This document shows, piece after piece, positions 13,101 to 22,892 of a stretch of DNA of 64,000 bases. The notes under the pieces are model-generated. The model was not told the DNA's origin. It saw only the letters and a list, made by a program, of their open reading frames with translations, and did no database searches. Source of the stretch: Aphelocoma coerulescens (Eukaryota > Chordata > Aves > Passeriformes > Corvidae). The translations under genes and the position numbers were made by a program. The DNA is taken from positions 50,672,078 to 50,736,077 of the forward strand of contig NC_091014.1 of assembly GCF_041296385.1 (NCBI RefSeq). Reading direction: 5' to 3'. Position 1 is the stretch's first letter. Each line of letters starts with the position of its first letter.

Positions 13101-15594
13101 GAGGGCCACTTGCAGCTGGCACATGCTCAGCATGTCCCGGGTTATTGTGACGTTCAGTGTTCCTCCTGTTGTGAGAGCTTCTGGCAGTGCCCTGGACTCC
13201 CTGTGCCTGGCACCAGGAGTCGGGTCTCAGCCGGTACCAGGTTTTGACCCAGCCTGGTGCCTTGAGCAGCAGTTACTGGGAGTGAAGGAAGGTCTGGTTA
13301 TCTGCTGAGCTGATCCCAGGTGAATTCACCCTCTGGCACCCCCCTGCCTCCTGCAGCTCCTGCAATGCTGTTGCAGTGACCCTGCTGGAGCAGGCATTTC
13401 ACCGGTGCTGACCGCAACCGACTGGGTCAAGCTGGACCTTCGCTGTCCCTGTTCGGGGTGGCCGGGTCACCCCACCTCCTGCTGCCCTCGCTGGCTTGGT
13501 CAGAGTGAGGAAGCCCCCGTGTGAGGGCGGGTGGCTGCACGTCCCCACCCGAGTTAGCGAGCGTATGGCGCTGCCCCCGCGCCCCGCTGAGCCCCTGGCA
13601 GTGGGCACAGGGGCCGGCTCCCGCCCGAGGGCTCCTTACCCTGGCACTGGGGTGGGGGGTGGCTCCAGGACGAAGTACTCTCCTGGCGGAGGCAGGCGAG
13701 CCTCTCGCTGCCCACCAGCTGGTATCCCTCCTGGCACCAGTACACGAGCACCGAGCCCAAGGAGACGCCTGAGCCTCCTTCCACGTAGTAGTATCCATAG
13801 CGTGGCGGGGGGAGAGCTGTGCATGGCACTGGGGGAGAAGGGGACACGTTAAGCGTAGGTGGTGACAAAGACCCCCCCCCAAGTGATGCTTTCGAAAACG
13901 CTGCCAGGCCCTGTGTCACTCCTGTGGGACCTGCAAGTCTCTGGGATTTTTTAATTGGTTGTTTTTTGTGTGTGGGGTTTTTTTTTGCATAGTCCAAAGG
14001 AAATACATTAGAAACTCTAGCAGCTTTATTTGGAAAATAAGTTTTTCAGTTGCAGACTCTCCAGTGTGAGCAGCTACTGAACAGTAGACGTGAGACTGGA
14101 AAGGTAGAGGTTGGGGAGAGTGTGCAGAGAGCAATTTTTAGGAAAGAAAAGAAGATAATGTTTTTTCATAAGACAGTATTCTGGGAGAATATTGTTGGTT
14201 GGAACTCAAAACAAAGAAATATTACTCTCTGCTAGAGAGAGGTGTTTTTTTCATCCCAGCCTTTAATTTTTTAACTAGTTTGTAACCCACAGCTATTCAG
14301 ACCTACTTAGTTATTCTGCTTAGACCATCTCTTCTGCATTGCACTAATACCTAGGGAGAGCCAAAAGTGAGGTGGGCTTCAAAAAGAATGCCAGTCTGAC
14401 TGGGTGCTTGCCAAAACCCCCCATGGGTATTCTACCGCACGGCCAAGAAAAGGTGGTTACAGGTATCATAGCTATCAATATCCTAAACTAAAGGAAAATG
14501 CTCTGATCAACTCTAATTTGATCAAGCTTAAAACCTGCAGGCAGAAATGCGCTTTATCTAGCTTAGGGGGAACTTCTGTGGGGAATTCCAAGTGGAATAG
14601 TAAAGCTAATGTGAGAAAGAGGTCTGGTTTCCCTCTGCTTTTACTGAGGCGGTGAAGGCTTCTACTCCAGTGGGGCTGATAAGAGACACATCAGGTTGAG
14701 TAAGATCAGACTATGTCTAATTTCAGCAGTGCTGTTAACGGGTGGTGCAGAGGTCTATGAGTTAATTCAGCGGTGCCAGGGAGGCTGCTGAATGCCTGGA
14801 CTGGATCTCTTGTATGGTTACATTGTCCAGCACTGGTTTCCAGGACCTTCCCTGACAGTCACCGTGATTTGGAGTATGACATGGGCTCTCTGAGCTGCTG
14901 CCAGCCCTGGGTGGGTGGTCACCCCACAGCAGCCCTGAGGCCGTGTACCACTCGCTGGGGAATGGTGTGTGCTTTGCCCTGGAAAGTGAATTAAAGAAAA
15001 ATAATCACCCTCAGCATTTGGAGATTATTTCTGCTTTAAAAAAATAATAAAAAAAAAATCTCCATTTCTTCCCAAGGGTCCCAGCTCAGTCTCTAGGGAT
15101 AGCAATGTGTTCAGTGCACCCATACCCTGAGCAGACAGCTGGTCCATCATCATATGCATAGATGTTAACACGAAGGAGGACTTTACTCTCAAAGGAAAAC
15201 ATCAACTGTTGAGTTTCCTCCCTGTGCCTTCTGACGGCTTCTGATGTGACACATCTATCCCATATCACAGAAGCTTCTGTGGCCCCTACGCATGCCTTGG
15301 GAGTGCCGCTGTGCCCTTCATCACCACGTCCCTGCGCCCTTCCCCCTTGTGTGCCTGCACCGTGGGGCCCCAGGCAGCCCGCAGAGGGAGAGGCGGGAGA
15401 TCGCTCATTTAAGTACCTGAGATGTTGCTGTGCACATCGGTCCCGTTGGCAACGTCTCTGGGCAGCCCCTTTCTGACGTGTCCTGCACCGAGTGAGGCGG
15501 TCCCGGGCCCAGCAGCATCACTCCAGGCAAAGCTCAGGCAGCTCCAGGGCAGCAGGCAAAGGATGATGCATTTCCCGAACCTTTGTCCCGTCAT
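9918..15594 (-). CDS. Single-sushi type I membrane protein, SUSD3-like (4 exons)
   Basis: Reading the minus strand, four exons join in phase: 15594-15417, 13828-13640, 12586-12451 and 10152-9918 (178+189+136+235 = 738 nt, 245 residues). All introns are GT-AG with pyrimidine-rich acceptors for exons 2 and 3. The predicted protein has a hydrophobic signal peptide (residues 7-25), two N-glycosylation sequons (N50, N57), one complement-control (sushi) domain at 62-121 with four cysteines (C62, C91, C105, C121) and the conserved W114, a transmembrane helix at about 134-156 followed by a basic stop-transfer (WRDRARKSR), and a proline/glycine/leucine-rich cytoplasmic tail. Human SUSD3 has the same order of parts and a similar length (about 255), so a SUSD3-like identity is likely but not certain; a lineage-specific paralogue is the alternative. 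Sushi domains of this kind bind proteins at the cell surface, but the ligand cannot be read from sequence. Exons 3 and 4 are very GC-rich, so they may drop out of short-read assemblies. Confidence 0.8.
11353..12245 (-). mobile_element. CR1 LINE, 5'-truncated, minus orientation
   Basis: The reverse strand carries the typical CR1 3' region. On the plus strand it opens with the reverse-complemented tail (GGGTTGGAAGTGACC), runs through the conserved CTTGTCCTATCA-type block, and reaches the C-terminal end of the ORF2 polyprotein. Minus-strand codons at 12098-11877 encode the CR1 signature [14 protein letters not shown] and [16 protein letters not shown], then decay. The copy is old and broken and lies in intron 3 of the sushi gene. 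Confidence 0.92.
12451..12586 (-). CDS. Sushi gene exon 3: transmembrane helix
   Basis: The acceptor is GCCCGCAG|CC and the donor GCGGG|GTGAGT. It encodes a Pro-rich stalk, a ~23-residue hydrophobic helix ending FAVCC, and a basic juxtamembrane stretch. Base composition is strongly GC. Confidence 0.82.
12880..13106. repeat. A/G-rich polypurine tract
   Basis: Over about 225 bp the plus strand is dominated by A and G, built from variants of AAAAAGTTAAAAGGG, with scattered T and few C. It abuts copy 2 of the ~350-bp duplicated unit and lies in intron 2 of the sushi gene, where the transcribed RNA would be U/C-rich. Confidence 0.8.
13107..13454. repeat. Duplicated ~350-bp unit, copy 2
   Basis: This is the partner of 3111-3459, in the same orientation about 10 kb away, inside intron 2 of the sushi gene. 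Similarity ends at CCCTGTTC; the following GGGGTGGCCGGG is unrelated to the flank of copy 1. Confidence 0.9.
13640..13828 (-). CDS. Sushi gene exon 2: CCP domain
   Basis: The acceptor is CCCCCAG|TGCC and the donor CAGG|GTAAGG. It encodes one complete CCP module: Cys, the [10 protein letters not shown] core, [12 protein letters not shown], then the W-x(5)-Q-C ending. Phase 1 in and phase 1 out is the classic symmetric layout of shuffled sushi exons. Confidence 0.85.
15417..15594 (-). CDS. Sushi gene exon 1: signal peptide
   Basis: It begins at the ATG at 15594-15592 and ends TCAG|GTACTT, leaving one base of a split Val codon. It encodes residues 1-59: a cysteine/leucine-rich signal peptide, then a short linker with two N-X-S/T sites. 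Confidence 0.75.
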
Positions 15595-18500
15595 GGTTCG
15601 GGGAAACACAGCACCATTGGGCTCCTGGCCGCCCCGAGTGCCTGCGGTTTCCCTTTGCGTCTGAGCAGGAGTCAGCTGGGCTCTTAGTGCATTAAGCCCT
15701 GAGCAGCAAAGCTAGCAGCCGCTCTTCCCCCGGGGCTTGCCTCTCCGCGTCGGCACAAGCCCTGTGTCCCTGCTCCTAGCACTGCCAGCCGTGCTCTGGC
15801 CACTCGGCTCCAGAGCCCCGCGGAGAAAGAAAACGGGCGTGGGAAAGGGAGTGAGAAACAGCAAACCCTTAGGATCCATCCTTTACAGCCCCCTCTTGCA
15901 GGGACTGGCTGTTAACCTCTTTCCAGGTGCTGGAGCTGCACATCAGGAACCCTCCTCCTTCTCTTCCTCCTCTACCTGCCAAAATCCATGCTCGAGCTCA
16001 CTGCTGAGACTCTTGAGCTGCAGACCCTCCTGGGCTCGTCTCTTCCTTCATGCCAGAACGTAGGGCTAGTTTTCTGTCAACAGCAGTGGAGTGGGATATG
16101 AGCCATGGGAATCAAAAGGGTTTCATAGCAGCAATTCCGCCAGCTTTGCCACTATGGGAACTGCAGAGAGATCTGCTTTTCCTTTTCTCTGCTTGGCATC
16201 TCTCTGCTGTCATTTCAGACTCTGATATTTTAGGATGTTTTGAAGCTCGAGGGGCTGTAGTAGCAACCAGCTCTTGCCTCCTGGAATGTAGGTTGCTCTT
16301 ACCTGCCCCTACTTGCCTGCTCACTTGTGTACACCCATGAAGAGAAAAGACACTGCACGTTGCTGGAGCGCTTGAGAGCAAGATGTTTTGGAGCAGGCAA
16401 TGCCTTTGTGCCAAGGCTCTCCCCAGAAGCCAGTACATCAGCTGTGTGACCAGCAGGACTTTGGGGTGACTTTTGGAGCATCCCCTGCTGTGGCTCTCCT
16501 CTCCCTTCCTTGCATCCCCTGGAGCTCCCCTGCGGGTGTCCTTTGCCCCTCCTGTACTGCATCCTTGCCTGTCCTGGGCCAACCTAGAACTTACTGCAGG
16601 AATGAGGATTAGAGGCTGTTATTCACAAGTAGCATTGGCACAAATACAGCTGTGCAGGGAGACAGGTCAGTTTTTGTTCATTTCTCTTTTTGTATCTGTG
16701 GCCTTTAGCTGTAGCCCGTGTACTTGGCTGCCTGTGGCTGCCCCGGTGGGTTCTGAGGGGGGGAAATGTTACCTTGGATGTGTGAGTAGCTTCTATTTCT
16801 AAAGCCCAACAGTGGTCTTAGTGTGCTTTACATCTTAGTGTGCTTTACTGTAGTGGATAAAGGAGAAATAAAAATGTCAGACAGGATCAAGCTCTTGTCA
16901 CATCCCATCCCAACACAGGCATGCAGATGAGGGTGTCTGCAGAGTGGAAGGGAGTTGTGGGGCCAGGCAGTGGCCAGACCTTGCTTGCCTTCCTCCCCAG
17001 CACTGGGACCTGCCCTTGCTCCCACTTGAGGTAGTTCAGCAGTACTCTGGCCTCCTTGCACTTGCAGAGAGGTTTCTTGTCACCTCCATGGGACTTGGCA
17101 CGTGGGAATGCCTTAATCCTGGCCTGTTTGTCCATCCATCTCTCAGACAGTCCTTTGTTTGGTTTTGGTTGGGTTGGTACTTCTGGGCTTCTCTCCAAAA
17201 GTTTTACTTGATTTCAAAACAAACCTGTTTCAACCTCCCATGATTCATAATGATCTGGCTCAGAAACTACTTTAATTTCTTCACTTTTCTGGTTAATCCT
17301 TCTTAAACAGTGACCTTTCCTTGGCTCCCCCTGGAGAGCAGACCAAGGAGGTATGTTCCTCCTTGGCTCAGTGAATACTGGTGGTTTCTTGGGGGGGGGT
17401 TGGTTTTTTCTTTTTTTTCTTTTTTTCCATCTGACTGCAGGGATTTTGCAATGTGCAAATGTGGGATTTGCTTCTGCAATGAAGGTAACAGCTTTGAGGC
17501 AGACTGGGCTGTGTGACAGTGTAACACTGACGGTGGAGAAGCCTGCCTTGGGGCATGCCCTGGGTGCAAACCCTGTCATCTCCTGGCAGCCAGGAGCTGG
17601 AGTGCAGGCAGCCCCCTGGGCTCTGGGAATACACCTGTCCAGTTGGACAGGACCGACCCTGAAGTGGTCCCTCTGTTGAGCCTGAGCCTGGAATCTGTGT
17701 ACCTTCTCCTGCTGGGGCTTAGGAGCTGGTCCCTCTGCTGCCAGTGGCTGGAGGACAGTGGGAAGAGCCTAAGGCAGTGTCCCTCCCTGCTGCTGGGTGT
17801 GTCCCGGTGCTAAACAGCTGGGGACTGAGCACATGCCCAAAGCATGGCCTTCAGCAGGGGCCGGCAGCAGTAAACTTTGTCACGTGTGTGCCAGGGAATG
17901 AACAGGCTCAGCAAAACCCCCGTGATACAACAACCAGGCTTGTGCTCAAAATGCTGAGTAGATGACATGGATTAACCCTTTGCTAATGCTCTTAAGAGCT
18001 AGTCCTGGGACTGAGGGAGATAAAGGGGCTTATTATTACAAAATCAGTATCCTGCTGGAGTGGGATTTCAGTGCTGTTCCCAGTTCCTGCTTTCCAGAGG
18101 CAGACATCTGCATCAAGCAGGAGAGCTGGGCACTAGGGCAGGGCACCAGGCTGATCCTGCAGGGAGTGACCCTGGGCTCAGGAGAGAAGCCTGTCCATGC
18201 CCCAGGTCAGCAAGCCCTTTCCTTGTGAGGAAGGCTAAGAGGAAGGAGGAGCTAGTGGGGAAGAGGTCATGGCCATGAGGCTGCAGCTGTCCTAACTCCA
18301 CGGTCTTGGCTGGGGTTGTCCACCTTTCCGGTATATTCCCTGTGAGTGATCTCCTTCAGGGGCAGCTTCTCCATCACAGCAGCCTGTAAGGCAAAGCTCA
18401 GCTGATGGTTTTCAGAGCTAATTCAAATATCTCTTGTGATTGCACTCATATCTCCCTGCTGGCTGATAGGGCCGCACTGAGGGGTAAGGCTTTCCTGAGG

Positions 18501-18624
18501 CACAGTGGCATTTCCCTCTACCTTCTCTTGTGCCCCTTTGAACCTTTTAAATCTCCCCTCTGCAGAAGTGCCCCTCTCACACACTCCCACTACTGAACTC
18601 TGAACTACAGAGAAGTTGTGGATG
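15595..18624. other. Spacer upstream of the sushi gene
   Basis: The first ~300 bp upstream of the sushi gene's start codon is moderately GC- and CpG-rich and is the likely promoter side, but I see no clear TATA box. The rest shows no supported exon or RNA gene. A short direct duplication of CTTAGTGTGCTTTAC lies at about 16817 and 16835. Confidence 0.45.
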
Positions 18625-18778
18625 CCCCGAGAAATTGTGAATGCTCCATCCCAGGAAGTGTTCAAGGGGTTTGAAGCAGCCTGGTCTAGTGAAAGGTGCC
18701 TCTGTCCATGGCAGGGGGCTTGGAACTAGGTGACCCTTAAGGTCCCTTCCAGCTGAAACTACTCTAAGATTCAATGAA
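18625..18778 (+). mobile_element. CR1 3'-end fragment, plus orientation
   Basis: It ends with the CR1 tail pattern: CTTGGAACTAGGTGACC, then TTAAGGTCCCTTCCAGC, then a degenerate ATTCTATGA-like repeat. Only the last ~150 bp are present. Confidence 0.8.
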
Positions 18779-19230
18779 CACACAGGTACTAATTTCAAGT
18801 CAGTGAGCATGGGTGATCCTCTTTCCTTGCAGAAGGTTTTGCAGACAGAAGGACATAGAGGTGTTTTGTAACTAAATTAATAATTGCAAGTCACTTGCTT
18901 AGCTCTCTTGCTAGTCCATCCTTCGTGCAAACCAACCAGGGCTAGAGCTGTGGAAGAACAAACTGTTCTCCAGAAAGATGATTGCAGTATTTGGTGTTTT
19001 ATTGGGGTTTTTTTGCACAAAGTCTCTAAGACATGTCTCTTCTATACTGCACTGCTTTTATTTCATAGCCCTGAGTTCCCTTTAGACACACCTTTATTCA
19101 ACTCCAGTAGCTGGAATTCAGTGCCGCAGGTCTGTGAGAGCACTGTGGATGAACCTGCCCTCTCAGCAAGGGCCTTGGCACAACTCAGCAAATCTGCACC
19201 TCCCTGGGTTACATGTGCACAGCCCCACAT

Positions 19231-19715
19231 TGAATCACGCCTCAACCGGGCCAGGAGACACTTCAGAGACAGAGTCAGAGAAGCGGGTATTTGCTTTATT
19301 CGGCGTGCTGGGTGTGTGGGGATCGCTCCTCCAAACACACACACCTGGTGCTCTCTACAACACAGTATTAAGGGTTAACTTATGAATATTCATCACATTC
19401 CTTGGGACAGGTGTGGTTACACAAATTATTTCTCGGAAGTCATTAGCATATGGGCCACGCATGTGCTGTGTGTCCTGGTGGTCTCACTGGAGGAAGACCT
19501 CTCCTCTTCCTCGGGGGTCTTTTCTGATGAAGGCCAGTAGTCATCCTCTCAGTGAACTTTTCACCTTTCTCCCTGGGCATGCGTAGTCCTTTGAGGAATG
19601 ATTCAGCAGTCTCTGAGATGATCCTTGTCCCCTCTATCTTGACAAGATTAGGGTGAATTTGGCTTCTCAGGCTTTGTAATTAACATCTTCTGTCTGAACT
19701 AACATTTGCTGTCTC
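19231..19715 (-). mobile_element. Solo LTR-like element, minus orientation
   Basis: On the minus strand the sequence starts TGTTAGTTCAG, has a TATA-like TATTCATAAG, then AATAAA (plus 19295-19300) followed by GCAAATACCCGCTTCTCTGACTC-type U5 sequence, and ends GGCGTGATTCA. This is the usual TG...CA U3-R-U5 plan of an avian ERV. No internal region or second LTR is attached, and no clean target duplication was found. Confidence 0.6.
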
Positions 19716-19817
19716 CCAATAGTTAACTTGTGCTTACATGAGTTAGTTATTGACTGCCCCTTCTTCAGCATGGAGGGAAGCCTGTCCTCTCCTTCTGCTT
19801 TAGACATCTTCATCTGT

Positions 19818-19897
19818 GCCGGTCACTCTTGGTTGGTTCATTATTTGGGAAAGAATATAGTGCTAATAACATCAAGGTTGTGGGTTCAATCCCCAGA
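19818..19897 (+). mobile_element. tRNA-Ile-derived SINE, 5' half (TguSINE1-like)
   Basis: The block aligns to tRNA-Ile(AAU): GTGCTAATAAC around the anticodon arm and a B-box GGTTCAATCCC at 19883-19893. It stops at CCCCAGA, where the retrovirus-like LTR starts. The remaining half, including the acceptor-stem partner ATATGGGCCA and a CR1-like tail, continues at 23332. It is a degenerate SINE head, not a functional tRNA gene. Confidence 0.85.
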
Positions 19898-20336
19898 TGT
19901 TGGAAGCAGCACAGGACGGGGAGCCCGGATCCCCGGCGGGGGGAGCGAGAAAAACAGAAGCCAAACCAATATGGTTGAAAAATGAACTCCGATTTATTAG
20001 CAGTCTAAAGGCACTTATATAGTATACCAGCTTGTTAGCTCCTAAGTGGCTTAAAGCTTATCAGGACACATTTCTATTTCTACATAATTGGACTACATTG
20101 GCAGTTTTCCACAGTCTTGTTATGATCAAAAGAATTTTGTGCTTGCCTCCTTCGTATCACTCCCGGATAGCATAGCTGCAAGTTCTTTAGTTCCTGTATG
20201 TTCTCAGGCCGAACTGTTTACTTTCACACAGGGACTTTCCCACGGAAAATGTCTCTCACACACACAAGCCTAAAAACCTCCAGCTCAATAGCTTGCACAG
20301 TTCTTTTATTGATCCCAATAATTCTATTCTCCAACA
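19898..20336 (-). repeat. 3' LTR of the ERV
   Basis: Ends are TG...CA. The minus strand shows TATATAAG at plus 20014-20021 and AATAAA at plus 19993-19998, placing R/U5 at the left end. It is the same length as the other LTR, and its TATA box is intact. Confidence 0.92.
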
Positions 20337-20355
20337 AATTCCCCGTTTTTCTTTT
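20337..20355 (-). other. ERV polypurine tract
   Basis: Immediately before the 3' LTR the minus strand reads AAAGAAAAACGGGGAATT, a good plus-strand priming tract. Its position confirms the minus orientation of the element. Confidence 0.75.
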
Positions 20356-20372
20356 GTGCAAGCAATACTGGG

Positions 20373-20520
20373 TGGGTCACAGATGTAGTGACTTTGTATA
20401 TTATCTACTGCAAGCATCGGGAGGCAAGGTGAACACACTGTTATTAACAGTATTGCTAGTTCTACAGTAATCAAGTGCTACACAAATTTTAAACCTAATA
20501 ACTTTAACCATCCCTCTAAG
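20373..20520 (-). pseudogene. Possible env transmembrane remnant
   Basis: Just upstream of the polypurine tract, a minus-strand frame encodes a Gly/Trp/Leu-rich stretch, an in-frame stop, then a hydrophobic run rich in Leu, Ile and Val that ends CLPML and a short polar tail. Retroviral env genes end this way at this location. The frame is interrupted and too short for certainty. Confidence 0.35.
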
Positions 20521-20689
20521 TTGAGACCGTCTTCTTTTTTTTTCTTTTTCTATAATTATGTAGTTAATTGATGTAACTCACTTTATCTATTAGTGAAGTG
20601 GGAAAAATGGTTAGAAAGACTTAAACAGCATAAACCTTTAAACCTTTCACAGCCGTGGCTGTGGGCTAATAGCAGAAGATCAATGGCCA

Positions 20690-21040
20690 CTTAACTTTAT
20701 ATTATTACATGTCTAACACTAATAACACACACTTAACTTATTAAGCATTTGCAAGGTTATATTAAACTTAATGGCTATTTAGCTTTAACATCACTTAAAC
20801 TCTACACAACTTAAACTTAGCAGAACTTAAAATTAACTTTACTTAAACTTAACTTTGCTTAAACTTAACAACACTTAAACTTAACACGAATTAACCTTAA
20901 CACTACCTTAACGTTACACAACTTAACCTTATCACTTAAATTCTGCAGAACTCAAGCTTGACAGAAATTAAACTTAAAAGAACTTAACCTTAACAGAAAT
21001 TAACCTTAACATCACGTAAACTTAACAGAACTTAAATGTA
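20690..21040. repeat. CTTAA-rich degenerate repeat inside the ERV
   Basis: About 22 copies of CTTAA, mostly as ACTTAAACTTAAC variants, recur every ~15 bp on the plus strand. The tract is AT-rich and contrasts sharply with the GC-rich half of the element. Confidence 0.8.
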
Positions 21041-21691
21041 CTCTTATTTCAAGACATTCAAAAAAACAATTTTTCACTTTACTTCTGAGTTTGGTGTTAT
21101 ACTCAAAAACTTTTTGCAATATACCCAAAAATTTATACAATTATTTTTCATAATTTTATGTCTGGAAGGAGTCCCCGACACCCACCACCAGTCACTAGCA
21201 ACCACCCAGGGCAGCTGTTACATTCGCCCCAGAGTCTCAGTATTTCTCCTGCTATGGAGAGTGGTGGATCTGGCAAGTCCTCAGCTTCTTCACTCAGCCA
21301 CGTCTGCAGCCTCTCTCAAGGCTCCTTGGGACAGGTCTCACAGTCCCAGCTGTTATGGTAGTGGCATCACGTTCCTCAGGAGCTGATGCTGACTGTGCTG
21401 TCTCGTTTCGGGGTCCTGGAGCATGGCACCACTTTGCTGGGCACCTCTCTGGTCAGTGATGTAGCGATGACTTGTCCCTGTTGTTGCAGGACATTCTGCA
21501 GTGTTGTAGTCCACGTCCGTTCCCAGAGCAGGAACTGTGAAGGGGCTAACAACTGTAGGATGCTGATGTAATACTTTTGAACACAGGACATCTGCTGTAA
21601 AGACAGACTGTAAAATGCTTAGTATAGATAAGTTAGCAAACTTTTTGATGACTTTTTGTATCATTTGTTGGTACTTTTCTTTCTTTTGGGG

Positions 21692-22240
21692 CTATTTTTG
21701 GGCTGCCCCGGACGGCTTTGGCATTGCAGGCGACGAAACCGCAGAAGCCGCGCTGCTGCCGGCTGTCCCGCGGTTCGGCGCAGGGGGGTTACCCTCCGCC
21801 GCTTTTGGCCGGGCTGCTGCTTTCGGCCGGGCACCAGGGCTGCCGGTGTCTCTTTGGCCCGCCCGCGCCCCGCCCCCTGGGTCTGGTGTCTGTGCTTCCG
21901 CTTTCGCAGCCATTACTCTTCCGGTCATCGGAGAGTTAACATTCAGCTCTGCTGAATTTAGTAGCTCCCGCAATGAGCGAACGCATGCTGCTGTGTTTGT
22001 AATGATTTTTCTCGCGGCCAGCCCAAAGGACCGCGCTACCCTGAACTCCGCCGCGGTCTCTGGCTGCCGCTCTGTAAGTCCCGCGTCTGTTACTTTCGCG
22101 GAGCTGCTACAGCCCGCGCTGCTGCTCTCTACAGTCTCTATGGCAACCGCGGCAACTGTCCTTTCTGTTTTTACTTCTGCGAGAGTGCTAGTTATTGCTC
22201 TCCAGGTGAATTTGGGAGCTCTTGTTTCTGTAGCTTTCAT
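21692..22240 (-). CDS. Alanine-rich 182-codon frame in the ERV interior
   Basis: It starts at a true ATG (22240-22238) and ends with TAG. The N-terminal half has a mixed composition with short Ala/Arg/Leu helices; the C-terminal half is low-complexity (Ala, Pro, Gly, Lys). It sits where gag would start, but I see no matrix or capsid signature, zinc knuckle or major homology region. It may be a truncated gag or a chance frame in GC-rich DNA. Confidence 0.35.
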   Translation of the reverse strand: MKATETRAPKFTWRAITSTLAEVKTERTVAAVAIETVESSSAGCSSSAKVTDAGLTERQPETAAEFRVARSFGLAARKIITNTAACVRSLRELLNSAELNVNSPMTGRVMAAKAEAQTPDPGGGARAGQRDTGSPGARPKAAARPKAAEGNPPAPNRGTAGSSAASAVSSPAMPKPSGAAQK

Positions 22241-22344
22241 TTTAAACGATCTTGGATTAACTAGTTCCTTATAAAGGTTTATCTCCTTAATTCCCTGCTT
22301 TTCTAAAAAAATACATTAAAGGCCACCTCAGTTTCCATGACCGC

Positions 22345-22610
22345 GTCTTAACCACAAACCCGCGTCTCAGCGCGAAACACAAACCGCGTGCAAACCGCGA
22401 ACTACCAAAACCGCATCCAAAGCGCAAACCCGCGTCTCTGCACGAAACGAAACCGCGGATAACCCGCAAACCCGCGTCTCAGCGCGAACTGTACCCGCGT
22501 CCAGCGCGAAACGAAACCGCAGATAAACTGTGAACTGCGAACCAGCGTGAACTGCGTACCACCCCGCAAACTACGTACCAAAACCGTAAAACCGCGGACT
22601 ACCCCGACAC
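22345..22610. repeat. CpG-dense degenerate repeat in ERV leader
   Basis: The plus strand repeats ACCCGCGTCTCAGCGCGAA and AAACCGCG variants many times between the primer site and the 182-codon frame. Two longer matches begin near 22434 and 22492, about 58 bp apart. Confidence 0.8.
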
Positions 22611-22872
22611 AACCCGTGTCTTTGCACGCCTCTATTATCAGGGTCCTGCAGCATTCAGGTGAGCCTTTATCAGCCAGACAGCGAACCCCCGATGTCAGGG
22701 CGGTCCAGGCTGGAGGTCGGGCGACCCGCCAACCCTCCACACCCGCCGGCGCTGCCCCGGCACCGCAGTAGGCTCCCGGCAGGTCAAAAGGAACAAAATA
22801 CCAGTCCCAGTCCAAATTCCGAGCTCCGTGTTCGAGTCCCGTAAGTCCGTGTTCCAAGTTCCAAGTTCGGTG

Positions 22873-22890
22873 TTCCGAGTTCGGGCGCCA
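22873..22890 (-). other. ERV primer-binding site (tRNA-Lys type)
   Basis: The minus strand begins TGGCGCCCGAAC two bases after the LTR end. Those 12 bases equal the lysine-tRNA primer site of lentiviruses and many class II ERVs; the next bases (TCGGAA) diverge from it. Confidence 0.75.
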
Positions 22891-22892
22891 GA

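Noticed and set aside
19818..19897. A functional tRNA-Ile gene
   Set aside because: The D-arm is degenerate and the 3' end is displaced by the ERV and continued by a CR1-like tail, as expected for a SINE.
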